Shown here one piece after another: positions 17,123 through 28,551 of a stretch of DNA of 64,000 nt. Position 1 is the first letter of the stretch, and the number at the start of each line of letters is the position of its first letter. The position numbers were made by a program, and so were the translations under genes. The stretch is from an uncultured Bacteroidales bacterium (GTDB taxonomy: Bacteria > Bacteroidota > Bacteroidia > Bacteroidales > F082), in the NCBI GenBank assembly GCA_947302205.1, contig CAMYVD010000003.1:1-64000 (forward strand). Direction: 5' to 3'. The notes under the pieces were generated by a model. The model was given only the letters and a program-made list of their open reading frames with translations. It searched no databases and had not been told where the DNA came from.

Positions 17123-18256
17123 ATGGCTATCAATATCGTCAAGGTAGAAAGTCACAAGCAGCTGAAGCTGTTTGTGACTTTCCCTCTCAAGCTATACAAG
17201 GACTGCGCAAACTGGGTCCCCGCCCTGGAAGGCGACGAATACGACACCTTCAACCCTGAGAAAAACGGCGCCTACGACTTCTGTGAAGCCGACTGCTTCC
17301 TCGCCTATCGCGGCAAGGAGATCGTGGGACGCGTGGCCGCCATCATCAACCACAAGGCTGACGACGAGCAACGTCTCGTGCGTTTCGGATGGCTTGACTT
17401 TGTCGAAGACGAGGAAGTCTTGAAAGCCCTTATCGACACCGTTGCCGAATGGGGCAAACAACGTGGACGTGTCGAAATGAGAGGCCCATGGGGCTTTACC
17501 GACATGGACAAGGAAGGCCTGCTCGTGGAAGGCTTTGAAAACCTGAGCCCGTTCACCTGCCTCTACAACTACCCCTATTATGGCACAATGCTGGAGAAGC
17601 TCGGCTTCACCAAGGATGTGGATTGGACCCAGCGCGTGCTGGAGGTGAGTCCCGAATTGCCACCGATGTTCCAATTCGCCAACCTGATTGAGGAAAGATT
17701 CAAAGTGCATGTCATCCAGCCCAAGAGCATGAAAGACATGGGCAAACGCTACGGCATGGAGATTTTCCACATGTACAACGAAGCCTTTGCGCCTCTGCAC
17801 GGTTTCTCACCATTGACCGACAAGCAGATTGAAGCCTATCTGAAGACCTACGTTCCCATTCTGGACAAGGACTTCGTGGCGCTTGCCGTCAACGACAAAG
17901 ACGAACCTGTCGGCTTCCTCTTCTGCGTGCCTTCGCTCTCCAAAGCGGTCAAAAAGTCCAATGGAAGGCTATTCCCCTTCGGCTTCATCAATATCATGAA
18001 AGCCTTGAAGAAGAACGACACCCTCGAAGCCCTGATCATGGGTGTGATGCCCGATTATCAACAATGCGGCATACCGGTGTTGCTATTCAAATACCTGCAT
18101 GAAAACTGCATCAAGCGCAATATCAACCGCATTATCATGAATCCGCAATTGGAAGAGAACTACAAGGTGCAGTCACTCTTCGGCGAATACAAGACCATAC
18201 CGTTCATGCGGCGCAGGGCCTACAAACTCACAATTTGTAATAACTCCCAAGAATAA
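17123..18256 (+). CDS. GNAT-like acyltransferase, probable bacterial ceramide synthase
   Basis: 377-residue protein. The C-terminal half (about residues 230-370) has a GNAT-type pattern: FVALAVNDKDEPVGFLFCVPSL, then EALIMGVMPDYQQCGIPVLL, which resembles the acyl-CoA-binding strand and loop. The N-terminal half (FPLKLYKDCANWVPAL, MRGPWGFTDMDKEGLLVEGF) is typical of the large Bacteroidota group usually called GNAT. A ceramide synthase of this kind (bCerS) is known from Caulobacter. Position beside spt, SDR, ACP and the ligase supports N-acylation of sphinganine, but this is inference. I chose the ATG at 17123, since upstream in-frame codons overlap the ACP. The 3' end overlaps the SDR gene by 29 bases tail to tail. 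Confidence 0.8.
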   Translation: MAINIVKVESHKQLKLFVTFPLKLYKDCANWVPALEGDEYDTFNPEKNGAYDFCEADCFLAYRGKEIVGRVAAIINHKADDEQRLVRFGWLDFVEDEEVLKALIDTVAEWGKQRGRVEMRGPWGFTDMDKEGLLVEGFENLSPFTCLYNYPYYGTMLEKLGFTKDVDWTQRVLEVSPELPPMFQFANLIEERFKVHVIQPKSMKDMGKRYGMEIFHMYNEAFAPLHGFSPLTDKQIEAYLKTYVPILDKDFVALAVNDKDEPVGFLFCVPSLSKAVKKSNGRLFPFGFINIMKALKKNDTLEALIMGVMPDYQQCGIPVLLFKYLHENCIKRNINRIIMNPQLEENYKVQSLFGEYKTIPFMRRRAYKLTICNNSQE

Positions 18257-19022
18257 GGGCAAACCATTTCGCTGGTAAGATTCGTTTGAGCAGCACCGAA
18301 AGGCGCTGTTCAAACGATGCTACCACGTAACCGTAGCGAGGGTGTTCCTTTTGAATAATGCTGCTGATCTTACGGGCCAACACCCGAGGCTTCAACCCGC
18401 CGGTCTCGTCATGCTCCACTTTTCCCATGGATTCCGCGTAGGTTTGATACGCCTTCATCGCTTCGGCATTGGGCGTTTTCTTTCTGCTTGCCGTAAAGCC
18501 AGTGGAGAAATCGCCAGGACGGACCACCGTCACTATGATGCCCAGCTTCTTCGTCTCTAAACGAAGCGCCTCACAATAGCCTTCAATGGCAAACTTACTG
18601 GCCGAATAGAAGCCTTGGAATGGCAATCCCATCAAGCCGCCAATGGAGCTCAAGGCGATGATCCTACCGGAACCTTGTTTGCGCATGTGAGGCAACACAG
18701 CGGTGACAAAATGCACCAATCCCATAAAGTTGGTGTCCATCTGTTCCTTCACTTCTTCTTCGGTGGCAAACTCCACCGGACCGCCAATGCCCATGCCTGC
18801 GTTGTTCACCAGCACATCAATACGGCCTTCTTTCTCTATCACCTGTTGAACGGCAGCATTCACGGCTTCGCGATCGCGGACATCAACTTTTAGGTAATTC
18901 ACTGAGGGCAGCTGTTCTACCTCTCGGCGCACCGTCCCATACACTGTATGACCTTCATGCGCCAACAGTCGGGCTGTTTCCAAACCAAAGCCCGACGATA
19001 TCCCTGTGATTAAAATAACCAT
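18228..19022 (-). CDS. Short-chain dehydrogenase/reductase, candidate 3-ketosphinganine reductase
   Basis: 264-residue classical SDR. TGISSGFG (residues 6-13) binds the cofactor, NNAG is at 73-76, and the catalytic Tyr139 and Lys143 lie in FYSASKFA. The C-terminus has a hydrophobic patch (LLKRILPAKWFALILGS) that could touch the membrane. It begins 3 bases after the serine palmitoyltransferase gene. In Bacteroides an SDR performs the reduction of 3-ketosphinganine, so that role is a fair inference, but SDR substrates cannot be read from sequence. Confidence 0.85.
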   Translation of the reverse strand: MVILITGISSGFGLETARLLAHEGHTVYGTVRREVEQLPSVNYLKVDVRDREAVNAAVQQVIEKEGRIDVLVNNAGMGIGGPVEFATEEEVKEQMDTNFMGLVHFVTAVLPHMRKQGSGRIIALSSIGGLMGLPFQGFYSASKFAIEGYCEALRLETKKLGIIVTVVRPGDFSTGFTASRKKTPNAEAMKAYQTYAESMGKVEHDETGGLKPRVLARKISSIIQKEHPRYGYVVASFEQRLSVLLKRILPAKWFALILGSYYKL

Positions 19023-19025
19023 GAT

Positions 19026-20228
<1,203 letters not shown>

Positions 20229-20250
20229 CTATTTTCAAACAAATAAGGTG

Positions 20251-20258
20251 CAAAAATA
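20251..20258 (-). promoter_or_regulatory. Putative -7 box of the spt-SDR operon
   Basis: Reverse-strand TATTTTTG, exact to TAnnTTTG, 34 bases upstream of the spt start. Confidence 0.6.
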
Positions 20259-20300
20259 GAAAAATGATACATATAATCCAATTTTCGACCTAAAAAAAAG

Positions 20301-20308
20301 TAATTTTG
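20301..20308 (+). promoter_or_regulatory. Putative -7 box of sdhCAB
   Basis: TAATTTTG matches TAnnTTTG and ends 20 bases before the sdhC ATG. It lies back to back with the spt promoter. Confidence 0.6.
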
Positions 20309-20328
20309 CAATCAGAAACACTTCTCTG

Positions 20329-20973
20329 ATGAACATACCTAAAATTCACTCCATCTCCAAGAAGATCTTCGTGGCGCTATTGGGCGTTTTTTTGAGCATC
20401 TTCCTATTGTTCCACGCCGCAGCCAACCTTTGTATCCTACGTCAGGATGGCGGTGCTTGGTACAACGCTTTCTGTGATTTCATGGGCACCAACTATGTGA
20501 TCAAAGTCTTTGAAATCATCCTGTTGGGAGCCTTTCTACTCCACATGGTTCTAACCATCTGGATCGCCTTCACCAACAGGATGGCCCGGCCCAAAGGTTA
20601 TCACAAAGCCCAGCGTTCCAAGACTCACACCGGTTCGAAACTGCAAGTATGGACGGGCATCCTCATCTTCGTCTGCCTCCTGCTGCATTTCATGGATTTT
20701 TACTTCGTGAAAATCGGTCTGGTCAACGGCAACCTCAACTTTTACGAGCAGGCTCACGAAAAGTTCCAAATTCCCCATATTGCAATTTCCTATCTGGTTT
20801 TCTTTGTGGTGGTTTGGTTCCATATGCGTCATGGTTTCGCCGCCATGTTCCAGACCCTTGGCCTTTATAACTATAAATACGGCAAAGCCATCGAGATTTT
20901 CGGAATCATCTTTGCCACAGTAGTTTGCCTGATGTTTACCGCCGTGGTTGTCGGTGTGTATTTCGGATTATAA
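20329..20973 (+). CDS. sdhC: Succinate dehydrogenase/fumarate reductase cytochrome b subunit
   Basis: 214-residue five-helix di-haem cytochrome b558 subunit of the SdhC/FrdC type found in Bacteroidota and Bacillota. Helix histidines are visible in LLFHAAANL, LLHMVLTIW, LLHFMDFYFV and VVWFHMRHGFAAMFQ. It anchors the complex and exchanges electrons with menaquinone. In anaerobic Bacteroidales the complex usually runs as fumarate reductase. The flavoprotein gene follows after 14 bases. Confidence 0.94.
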   Translation: MNIPKIHSISKKIFVALLGVFLSIFLLFHAAANLCILRQDGGAWYNAFCDFMGTNYVIKVFEIILLGAFLLHMVLTIWIAFTNRMARPKGYHKAQRSKTHTGSKLQVWTGILIFVCLLLHFMDFYFVKIGLVNGNLNFYEQAHEKFQIPHIAISYLVFFVVVWFHMRHGFAAMFQTLGLYNYKYGKAIEIFGIIFATVVCLMFTAVVVGVYFGL

Positions 20974-20987
20974 ATGAATGATTGATT

Positions 20988-22922
20988 ATGAAACTCGACC
21001 CCAAAATACCTAACGGTCCACTCGCCGAAAAATGGACCAAATACAAAGCCACCCAGAAACTGGTCAATCCAGCCAATAAGCGCAAACTCGACATCATCGT
21101 GGTAGGCACGGGCTTGGCTGGCGCTTCGGCAGCCGCTTCTCTCGGTGCCATGGGCTTCAATGTCGATATCTTCTGCATCCAGGATTCGCCACGCCGCGCC
21201 CACAGCATCGCCGCCCAAGGGGGCATCAACGCAGCCAAAAACTACCAGAATGACGGAGATAGTGTGGAACGCCTTTTCAGAGACACCATCAAGGGAGGCG
21301 ACTACCGCGCTCGCGAAGCCAATGTGTATCGTCTGGCCGAAGTCAGCGGCGCCATCATCGACCAATGTGTAGCCCAAGGCGTACCCTTTGCCCGTGATTA
21401 CGGTGGCCTGCTTGACAACCGCTCTTTCGGCGGCGCCCAAGTGAGCCGGACCTTTTATGCCAAAGGCCAGACAGGACAACAACTGTTGCTTGGTGCCTAC
21501 GGTGCCTTAAGCCGCGAGATCAACCGTGGAACGGTCAGATTCCACGAACGGTGCGAGATGATGGACCTGGTCATTAAAGACGGAAGGGCCAGAGGCATCA
21601 TCGTCCGCAACCTCGTCACCGGTGACCTGGAACGCTTTGCTGCCCATGCCGTGGTGCTAGCCACCGGAGGCTACGGCAATCTCTACTACCTTTCCACCAA
21701 TGCCATGAACAGTAACGGCAGCGCAGCGTGGGTATGCCACCGCAAAGGAGCCGCTTTCGCCAATCCCTGCTATGTGCAGATCCACCCCACCTGCATCCCC
21801 GTCCATGGCGATTACCAAAGCAAACTCACGCTGATGAGCGAGAGCCTGCGTAACGACGGACGCATCTGGGTACCCAAGAAAAAGGAAGATGCCGAAGCCA
21901 TCCGTGCCGGTAAGTTGAGAGCCAACGACATCCGCGAAGAGGACCGCGACTATTATCTGGAGCGCCGTTATCCCGCTTTCGGCAACCTTGTTCCCCGTGA
22001 CGTGGCCAGCCGTGCCGCCAAGGAACGCTGCGATGCGGGCTACGGCGTAGGCACAGGCTATGCCGTCTACCTCGACTTCGCCGATGCCATCCGCCGATTA
22101 GGCAAGGAAGCCATCTCCGAAAAATACGGCAACCTCTTCCAGATGTACCAAAAAATCACCGACGAGAATCCTTACGAAACCCCGATGATGATCTACCCGG
22201 CCATCCATTACACCATGGGAGGCCTCTGGGTGGACTACGAATTGCAGACCACTATTCCCGGGCTTTTTGCCGCTGGCGAAGCCAACTTCAGCGATCACGG
22301 CGCCAACCGACTCGGCGCTTCCGCCCTGATGCAAGGTTTAGCTGACGGCTATTTCGTACTGCCTTACACTTTGCAGAATTATTTGGCCGATCAGATCAAC
22401 GTAGGCAAAATCACCACCGAAGGTGCTGAATTTGACGAAGCCGAAAACAACGTCCGTCAACGATTCGAAAGGCTGTTGAAAACGTCAGGAAAGCACAGCG
22501 TTGACTTCTATCATAAAAAGCTTGGCAAACTCATGTGGGAATACTGCGGCATGGCTCGTAACACCGAAAGCCTTACCAAGGCAAAACAACTGGTTGCCGC
22601 CTTGGAAGAAGACTTTTGGAAAGACGTCTTCGTTCCAGGAACCGCCAACGAATTCAATCCTGAGTTAGAGAAGGCCTGCCGATTGGAAGACTATTTTGAG
22701 TTGGCACAACTCGTTATCGCCGATGCCATGCACCGTGAGGAATCTTGCGGGGGTCATTTCCGTACCGAGCACCAAACCGCTGATGGCGAAACGCTTCGAG
22801 ACGACGAACATTTCATGTATGTCGCCGCTTGGGAATACCAAGGCCACCATCAACCTGAGACCATGGAAAAAGAGCCTCTCAACTACGAACATATACACAT
22901 CGCCACCCGCAATTACAAATAA
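20988..22922 (+). CDS. sdhA: Succinate dehydrogenase/fumarate reductase flavoprotein subunit
   Basis: 644 residues. FAD-binding [16 protein letters not shown] lies near the N-terminus, [20 protein letters not shown] carries the histidine that usually binds FAD covalently, and [11 protein letters not shown] and [13 protein letters not shown] form the active site. I chose the ATG at 20988 ([10 protein letters not shown]) rather than the TTG two codons earlier. It sits between sdhC and sdhB with a gap of only 3 bases to sdhB. Confidence 0.97.
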   Translation: MKLDPKIPNGPLAEKWTKYKATQKLVNPANKRKLDIIVVGTGLAGASAAASLGAMGFNVDIFCIQDSPRRAHSIAAQGGINAAKNYQNDGDSVERLFRDTIKGGDYRAREANVYRLAEVSGAIIDQCVAQGVPFARDYGGLLDNRSFGGAQVSRTFYAKGQTGQQLLLGAYGALSREINRGTVRFHERCEMMDLVIKDGRARGIIVRNLVTGDLERFAAHAVVLATGGYGNLYYLSTNAMNSNGSAAWVCHRKGAAFANPCYVQIHPTCIPVHGDYQSKLTLMSESLRNDGRIWVPKKKEDAEAIRAGKLRANDIREEDRDYYLERRYPAFGNLVPRDVASRAAKERCDAGYGVGTGYAVYLDFADAIRRLGKEAISEKYGNLFQMYQKITDENPYETPMMIYPAIHYTMGGLWVDYELQTTIPGLFAAGEANFSDHGANRLGASALMQGLADGYFVLPYTLQNYLADQINVGKITTEGAEFDEAENNVRQRFERLLKTSGKHSVDFYHKKLGKLMWEYCGMARNTESLTKAKQLVAALEEDFWKDVFVPGTANEFNPELEKACRLEDYFELAQLVIADAMHREESCGGHFRTEHQTADGETLRDDEHFMYVAAWEYQGHHQPETMEKEPLNYEHIHIATRNYK

Positions 22923-22925
22923 GCC

Positions 22926-23684
22926 ATGAGATTCACATTACATATTTGGAGACAGGAAAACGCCCGCGCCAAGGGCCATTTCGAAACCTACGAGATCGAC
23001 AACATCAGCCCCGATTGTTCGTTCTTGGAAATGCTTGACATCCTCAACGAAAGGCTTATCAATGACCGCATTGCCCATCCCGTCTGCTTTGACAACGACT
23101 GTCGCGAAGGTATCTGCGGCATGTGCGGACTCTATATCAACGGCAGGCCCCACGGCAACGATGACGGCATCACCACCTGCCAACTCCACATGCGCAAGTT
23201 CCATGATGGCGACGACATCTGGATTGAGCCCTGGCGCGCCAAGGCTTTCCCTATCATCCGTGATTTGGTGGTGGACCGTTCCGCCTTCGACAAGATTATC
23301 CAAGCGGGAGGCTACATCAGCACCACTACTGGCGGTGTCCCCGATGCCAACAGCATCCCGATTCCAAAGCACAAGGCCGATATGGCGATGGATGCCGCCT
23401 CCTGCATCGGCTGCGGTGCCTGCGTGGCAGCCTGCAAGAACGCCAGTGCCATGTTGTTTGTGGGTGCCAAGGTCAGCCATCTGGCCCTGCTTCCGCAAGG
23501 CAAAATCGAAGCAGCGGATCGAGTAAAGCGTATGGTCGCCAAGATGGACGAGCTGGGCTTTGGCAATTGTACCAATACCTACGCTTGCGAAGCCGAATGC
23601 CCCAAACTCATCAAGCGACAAAACATCTCAAGGCTCAACAGGCAATGGATTGCTTCCCTTTTTGGCCGGGACCGCAACTCCTAA
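22926..23684 (+). CDS. sdhB: Succinate dehydrogenase/fumarate reductase iron-sulfur subunit
   Basis: 252 residues. The 2Fe-2S site is in [15 protein letters not shown] with the fourth cysteine in GITTCQLHM. The C-terminal domain has [13 protein letters not shown] and [14 protein letters not shown] for the 4Fe-4S and 3Fe-4S clusters. It carries electrons between the flavoprotein and cytochrome b subunits. Three bases later the convergent yifB gene ends. Confidence 0.97.
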   Translation: MRFTLHIWRQENARAKGHFETYEIDNISPDCSFLEMLDILNERLINDRIAHPVCFDNDCREGICGMCGLYINGRPHGNDDGITTCQLHMRKFHDGDDIWIEPWRAKAFPIIRDLVVDRSAFDKIIQAGGYISTTTGGVPDANSIPIPKHKADMAMDAASCIGCGACVAACKNASAMLFVGAKVSHLALLPQGKIEAADRVKRMVAKMDELGFGNCTNTYACEAECPKLIKRQNISRLNRQWIASLFGRDRNS

Positions 23685-23687
23685 CGG

Positions 23688-25220
23688 TCAGCTCCCCCAG
23701 TTGTCTCTATCCAGGCTCCGGTAATTGATTGCCTCGGCCAGATGTCCCATTTGGATGCGCTCACTGCCATCAAGGTCGGCAATGGTGCGCGAGACTTTCA
23801 GAATACGGTCGTAAGCCCTGGCTGACAATCCCAAACGGTGCATGGCACGGCTTAAAGCCTCACGTCCTGCCAGGTCAAGCACACAATACTTTTGCAGCAA
23901 CCGCGAAGTCATTTGGGCATTGGAATGGATTCCAGGATACTCCTTATAACGCGCTTCCTGAATCTTACGTGCTTTGATTACCCGTTCCCTGATCTCCAAG
24001 CTCGACTCGCCTTTCCTTGAATCCGACAACTCATTGTACGGGACCGGCAAAACTTCAACGTGCAAGTCGATCCGATCCATCAACGGCCCAGAGATCTTAT
24101 TCAGATATTTCTGGACTTCGCCCGGTTTGCACACACATTCACGGTCCGGATGGTTGTAATAGCCGCAGGGGCATGGATTCATCGCGGCCACCAACATGAA
24201 GTTGGCCGGAAACTGGACCGACATCTTTGCCCTGGAGACGGTAATTTCCCTGTCCTCCATCGGCTGCCGTAGAATTTCAAGCGTATGTCGTTGCATTTCA
24301 GGAACTTCGTCAAGAAAAAGCACTCCATTATGTGCAAGCGATATTTCCCCAGGCTGTGGGAAAGAGCCTCCTCCGCAAAGCCCTGCGTCAGAAATGGAAT
24401 GATGTGGACTACGGAATGGCCTGGTCACAAGCAGAGTCTTGTTTTTCCCCATCAGTCCAGCCACGGAGTGAATCTTGGTGGTCTCTAATGCCTCCGCTAG
24501 GGTCATAGGAGGCAAGATACTCGGTAAACGTTTGGCTAACATTGTTTTACCAGATCCAGGGCTACCGATGAGAAGCACATTGTGCGAACCCGCTGCTGCA
24601 ATCTCCAAGGCTCGTTTGATCGCCTCTTGCCCTTTCACATCCTGAAAATCCAACGAATAATGCTCTTCTTGGGCCAACGAGTCCATGTCAATCCGTTCCG
24701 GCTCAATGTCACGTTGACCGTTTAGGAAGTCCACTACCTGCGAAAGGTCCTCCGCGCCAATCACTTCAATTCCTTCCACAATGCCAGCTTCATTGGCGTT
24801 TTCCTTGGGAATGATAATTCCTTTGAAACCCTGCTCCTTAGCCTTAATCGCCATCGGTAGCGCTCCTTTGATGGGATTCAACGTGCCGTCAAGCGACAAT
24901 TCTCCCATCAGAATATACTGTTCCAATTTGGAAACCTCCACTTGGTTCGACACCGCCATGATGCCGATAGCCAAAGGCAAGTCATACGCCGCCCCTTCCT
25001 TTCGGATGTCAGCCGGAGCCATATTGATGGTAAGTCTTTTCCTTGGAAACTTGTATCCAAGATTTGAAAACGATGCCAGAATACGTTGCTGGCTTTCCTT
25101 GACCGAATTGTCGGGCAGCCCGACCAAAAAAAACTGAATTCCTTTCTCGGAATTAACCTCTATTGTAACTATTATCGCATTGATGCCAACAATAGCACAT
25201 CCAAATGATTTTACCAACAT
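23688..25220 (-). CDS. YifB/ComM-family Mg-chelatase-like AAA+ ATPase
   Basis: 510 residues in the standard order: an N-terminal Lon-protease-like fold (about 1-170), an AAA+ core with Walker A GSPGSGKTMLAKRL near residue 220 and Walker B GVLFLDEVPEM, and a C-terminal Mg-chelatase-like domain. PCPCGYYNHPDRECVCKP is the family zinc-like motif. ComM in Haemophilus and Vibrio is a branch-migration helicase that aids integration of incoming DNA. The same role here is by homology only. Confidence 0.94.
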   Translation of the reverse strand: MLVKSFGCAIVGINAIIVTIEVNSEKGIQFFLVGLPDNSVKESQQRILASFSNLGYKFPRKRLTINMAPADIRKEGAAYDLPLAIGIMAVSNQVEVSKLEQYILMGELSLDGTLNPIKGALPMAIKAKEQGFKGIIIPKENANEAGIVEGIEVIGAEDLSQVVDFLNGQRDIEPERIDMDSLAQEEHYSLDFQDVKGQEAIKRALEIAAAGSHNVLLIGSPGSGKTMLAKRLPSILPPMTLAEALETTKIHSVAGLMGKNKTLLVTRPFRSPHHSISDAGLCGGGSFPQPGEISLAHNGVLFLDEVPEMQRHTLEILRQPMEDREITVSRAKMSVQFPANFMLVAAMNPCPCGYYNHPDRECVCKPGEVQKYLNKISGPLMDRIDLHVEVLPVPYNELSDSRKGESSLEIRERVIKARKIQEARYKEYPGIHSNAQMTSRLLQKYCVLDLAGREALSRAMHRLGLSARAYDRILKVSRTIADLDGSERIQMGHLAEAINYRSLDRDNWGS

Positions 25221-25244
25221 GATATTATTTGTTTTTTGAAATCA

Positions 25245-25252
25245 CAAAGATA
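25245..25252 (-). promoter_or_regulatory. Putative -7 box of yifB
   Basis: Reverse-strand TATCTTTG, exact match, 24 bases upstream of the yifB start. Confidence 0.6.
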
Positions 25253-25298
25253 TATAATCCAATTATATATTAGTAATTCAAATACAAATAATTTTTGT

Positions 25299-26309
25299 TT
25301 ATTTTTTTGGCTTATACTTAGAGTCTTGAAAAATACCCTGCAAATCAGTATTTTGCATCACTTCTTGCAAAGAACACTCCTGATTTTCCATGTATGAGCG
25401 AACCATTTGCAAACCAAGGAACTCACCCAGGCGCGGCGGAGCTTCATGACTGTATTCGTTTGTGAATGGGCCGTCGGCAAAAAATATTCTAAACACATCG
25501 TATTCAGATGAATACAACTGCTGATTGCCCACCAAATCAGCCCAAAGATTCCCTTCGTTCTCCTCCGCCCATGCCATTTGGGACTCGGTATAACCCAGAA
25601 TCACCCGGTCAGGTAAAGAAGGACACATTGCCTCAACAAAGAACAGCGCCTTCCCCTCATAAACCATTTCTTCTAACAAATGGGTCTGTTTATGAGGTTT
25701 CTGAACGTAGTTTTGATACAACTGCACACCCAAATCCTTGACTAAGAAGGGAAGAGCGGTTCGCTCGGAACGGTATTTAGGCACACCGATCTGATCATAG
25801 ACTTCGTCGCCATCAAGATACCAATCCAAGGAGATCACCAAGGCATCACCCAAAACCATTACCGGGGGAATATCGGAATTAATACCTGAAACACAGGTAA
25901 AAACGCGCTGCGGCAAAACAAGGTCAGGATAATAATGATTGAAGTGCCGGTACACTCCCTCAACCATCGTTTTCACCGCATCCAGATCAGGAAAAGCGGC
26001 TTCCACTTTCTGATACAGCAGCCTGCTGAAAGGATCAACGGCAAAGTCTTTCAGGTACTTTACCGCCATGGGATCACTCAAATCGCCATCCAAAAAAGGT
26101 TGGTATTCCTTTTGAATCGCCATCAATTCATGCTGAAAATCAGCCGTATCAAGACAGAACAGCACCTCCTCGTAACGCTTAAACTCAAAGACTGGAGAAG
26201 CACCGGGGGCAATCTCGAGTTTCTTTTTATACTTAGTCGAGGCGGCATTACATCCGACGAATGCAATGGCCATCAATACGGCACCGATAATGACAGAGGT
26301 CTTTTTCAT
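25299..26309 (-). CDS. GldB-like gliding/T9SS-associated lipoprotein
   Basis: 336-residue lipoprotein with signal MKKTSVIIGAVLMAIAFVGC and Cys20 in a VGC lipobox. The body resembles GldB, with FKRYEEVLFCLDTADF, a YRHFNHYYPDLVLPQRVFTC strand and LVISLDWYLDGDEVY. GldB is an essential lipoprotein for gliding in Flavobacterium. Non-gliding Bacteroidales also carry it, often together with T9SS. Its presence agrees with the T9SS sorting domains further along the window. Confidence 0.78.
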   Translation of the reverse strand: MKKTSVIIGAVLMAIAFVGCNAASTKYKKKLEIAPGASPVFEFKRYEEVLFCLDTADFQHELMAIQKEYQPFLDGDLSDPMAVKYLKDFAVDPFSRLLYQKVEAAFPDLDAVKTMVEGVYRHFNHYYPDLVLPQRVFTCVSGINSDIPPVMVLGDALVISLDWYLDGDEVYDQIGVPKYRSERTALPFLVKDLGVQLYQNYVQKPHKQTHLLEEMVYEGKALFFVEAMCPSLPDRVILGYTESQMAWAEENEGNLWADLVGNQQLYSSEYDVFRIFFADGPFTNEYSHEAPPRLGEFLGLQMVRSYMENQECSLQEVMQNTDLQGIFQDSKYKPKK

Positions 26310-26328
26310 GGGTTCATGTTGAATAGTG

Positions 26329-26336
26329 CAAATTTA
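26329..26336 (-). promoter_or_regulatory. Putative -7 box of the gldB-like gene
   Basis: Reverse-strand TAAATTTG matches TAnnTTTG, 19 bases upstream of the start. Confidence 0.55.
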
Positions 26337-26361
26337 TTGATTTTTGTAATAAAAAAATTTT

Positions 26362-26369
26362 TATTTTTG
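26362..26369 (+). promoter_or_regulatory. Putative -7 box of the nucleoside phosphorylase gene
   Basis: TATTTTTG, exact match, with 42 bases to the ATG at 26412. It is divergent from the gldB promoter. Confidence 0.55.
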
Positions 26370-26411
26370 CAATTTATTTGAATTGATAACCAACAAATAG
26401 TTTAAAACAAT

Positions 26412-27290
26412 ATGAATCAAGCAATTCCGGCTTCACAACTCGTGTTGAACAACGAGGGGGCTGTTTATCATCTCGCACTTCACCCAGAGGAACTTGCCGA
26501 CAACGTCATTCTGGTGGGTGACCCAGGACGTGTAGACATGATCGCCTACTATTTTGACAAAATCGAAATCAAACGTCAAAACCGCGAGCTCTGGAGCCGT
26601 ACCGGCTATTATAACGGAAAAAGGATTACCGTATTGTCCACCGGCATGGGAACCGACAATCTCGACATCGTAATGAACGAACTGGACGCCTTGGCCAACA
26701 TCGACCTGAAAACCCGTATGCCCAAGGAGGAGCACCGCACCTTGAACCTGATCCGTATAGGCACTTCAGGCGCTTTGCAGGCCGACATTCCCGTGGAAGA
26801 CAGTTATGTAGCCACCCGTTATGCCATCGGTTTGGACGGTTTGCTTTATTTCTACGAGAAAAACAAGGAAGTCAACGAAACAGCTATGAGGGATGCTTTC
26901 ATCGAACACATGGATTACCCAAAAGACCTGCCCATGCCCTACGTTGTGGAAGGTTCAAAGGAACTGTTCGACAAAATTGGCGGAGGCTATTTCCAAGGCC
27001 TCACCGCCACTGCTCCCGGCTTCTATGGGCCTCAAGGCAGAACGCTGAGAATGCACCTGGCCTATCCCGAGAACAACCATCGGATTGAAAGTTTCAATTA
27101 TCAAGGCTGGCGGGTATGCAATTTCGAGATGGAATCGTCGGCTTTATACGGCCTGGGCAAGATGATGGGCCATAACTGCTTGACTGTCTGTGCTGTAATT
27201 GCAAATCGAGTAAGCGAAAAGTTCTGCACCGACTACCATCCATACGTAAAAAAACTCATAGAAAACACGCTTAATCGCCTCTCATTATAA
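26412..27290 (+). CDS. Nucleoside phosphorylase (uridine phosphorylase-like)
   Basis: 292-residue member of the PNP/UDP family, which splits nucleosides with phosphate to give base and ribose-1-phosphate. Visible: VILVGDPGRVDMIAYYF (phosphate-binding), STGMGTDNLDIVMNEL, LIRIGTSGALQADIPV and the substrate loop FEMESSALYGLGKMMGH. These favour the uridine phosphorylase branch. Exact base preference is not certain. It stands alone with its own promoter. Confidence 0.87.
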   Translation: MNQAIPASQLVLNNEGAVYHLALHPEELADNVILVGDPGRVDMIAYYFDKIEIKRQNRELWSRTGYYNGKRITVLSTGMGTDNLDIVMNELDALANIDLKTRMPKEEHRTLNLIRIGTSGALQADIPVEDSYVATRYAIGLDGLLYFYEKNKEVNETAMRDAFIEHMDYPKDLPMPYVVEGSKELFDKIGGGYFQGLTATAPGFYGPQGRTLRMHLAYPENNHRIESFNYQGWRVCNFEMESSALYGLGKMMGHNCLTVCAVIANRVSEKFCTDYHPYVKKLIENTLNRLSL

Positions 27291-27299
27291 AAAAAAGCG

Positions 27300-27307
27300 T
27301 ATCTTTG
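27300..27307 (+). promoter_or_regulatory. Putative -7 box of the outer-membrane protein cluster
   Basis: TATCTTTG, exact match. The leader to the ATG at 27372 is about 60 bases and very AT-rich, as for many highly expressed outer-membrane protein genes in Bacteroidota. Confidence 0.6.
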
Positions 27308-27371
27308 CCGCTGCTTTTAGCAAGCATTAAATTAAATCTATTAAATATTATTAAACACAAATTTCAAAAAA

Positions 27372-28526
27372 ATGAAAAAAGTTTTCCTAACACTTAGCGT
27401 AATCTTAATTACCGCTATGTCAGTTTTCGCTGACGGTGACAACGATGGCAAAGGTGGCAACCGTTATCTGCAAAGCAAATTCACACAAAACTGGTTTATC
27501 AGCATTTCCGGTAACGTGAGTTGTTTCGAGGGAAGTGACTTCCGCTTGAGCGACCTCAGCTCTGTCTACGGCCCCCATTTCGGCGGTTCACTTATGTTGG
27601 GTAAAATGGTCAACCCCAATGTTTCAATTAGATTAGGATACGACATCCATCCTTCTGCAAACAGATTTGGCAGTTTCATGCACAAATTCGTCCACGTAGA
27701 CGGTATCGTTAGCCTGAACGACCTTTTTGCCGGTTACAGAAACGACAGAATCTATAGAATCAGCCTCATGGCCGGTTTCGGTCTTCTTGGCTATGACACT
27801 GACATGAACAAGTTCTTCATCACCAAGAGCTCAGCTCTGGAGTATGCTTCCCATTTTGGTATCATCAACAACTTCAGACTGAACAAGAGCTTGGAACTCC
27901 ACATTGACCTTGTCCAGATGCTCACCCGTCACTCCTATGACTTGGATCCTGTTAGCATGAATGGTTTCGAACGCCTTCGCATGGAAAGCAGCGCCTCTTT
28001 GGGCCTCAACTGGTATCTCGGTGGCCGTCACTTTGAACTTCCCGAGACCGCTGTTGCCGACTGCAGCAAGCAAGAAAACAGAATCAACGAGTTGACCCTT
28101 CAAGTTGAACAACTCCAGAAGGATCTCGCTGATTGCCGCAACAACAACAATACCGTTACCCCACAACCTTGCGACACCATCGTGAAGTTCGTTGAAGGTG
28201 AAAGCCTCAGCTATCCTTTCAGCATCTTCTTCAACAAGGGTTCATACGACCTGAGAGACGGCAGAGACCTCGTCAACCTCCAAGAGTTTGCCAATGCCGC
28301 CAAGCAGAACGGTTACAAGATTGTCTTGAGAGGCACTTGCGACAGCGCCACCGCTTCAAGCGCATTCAACATGACCCTTGCTGAGAACCGTTGCAACAAG
28401 GTGAAGGCCGAACTCGTGAAACTCGGCGTTGATGAAAGCAACATCAGCATCCAACCCGTTGGTGGCGTCAAGGAACTCAATCCTACCGAGTATGACCGCC
28501 GCGTGCTCATCCAGCTTTCAAAATAA
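27372..28526 (+). CDS. OmpA-type outer-membrane protein, first of two paralogues
   Basis: 384 residues. A signal peptide (MKKVFLTLSVILITAMSVFA) is followed by a beta-barrel-like region (about 30-230), a short coiled coil (ENRINELTLQVEQLQKDLAD) and a C-terminal OmpA-like peptidoglycan-binding domain (about 275-384; FFNKGSYDLRD, LAENRCNKVKAELVKLGVD). The second paralogue follows after 25 bases and shares the SKFxQNWFIS start and the GGVKELNPTEYDRRVLI end. Probably a structural porin-like protein tying the outer membrane to the wall. Confidence 0.87.
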   Translation: MKKVFLTLSVILITAMSVFADGDNDGKGGNRYLQSKFTQNWFISISGNVSCFEGSDFRLSDLSSVYGPHFGGSLMLGKMVNPNVSIRLGYDIHPSANRFGSFMHKFVHVDGIVSLNDLFAGYRNDRIYRISLMAGFGLLGYDTDMNKFFITKSSALEYASHFGIINNFRLNKSLELHIDLVQMLTRHSYDLDPVSMNGFERLRMESSASLGLNWYLGGRHFELPETAVADCSKQENRINELTLQVEQLQKDLADCRNNNNTVTPQPCDTIVKFVEGESLSYPFSIFFNKGSYDLRDGRDLVNLQEFANAAKQNGYKIVLRGTCDSATASSAFNMTLAENRCNKVKAELVKLGVDESNISIQPVGGVKELNPTEYDRRVLIQLSK

Positions 28527-28551
28527 GAGATACCTGTGAACCAAAACTGAA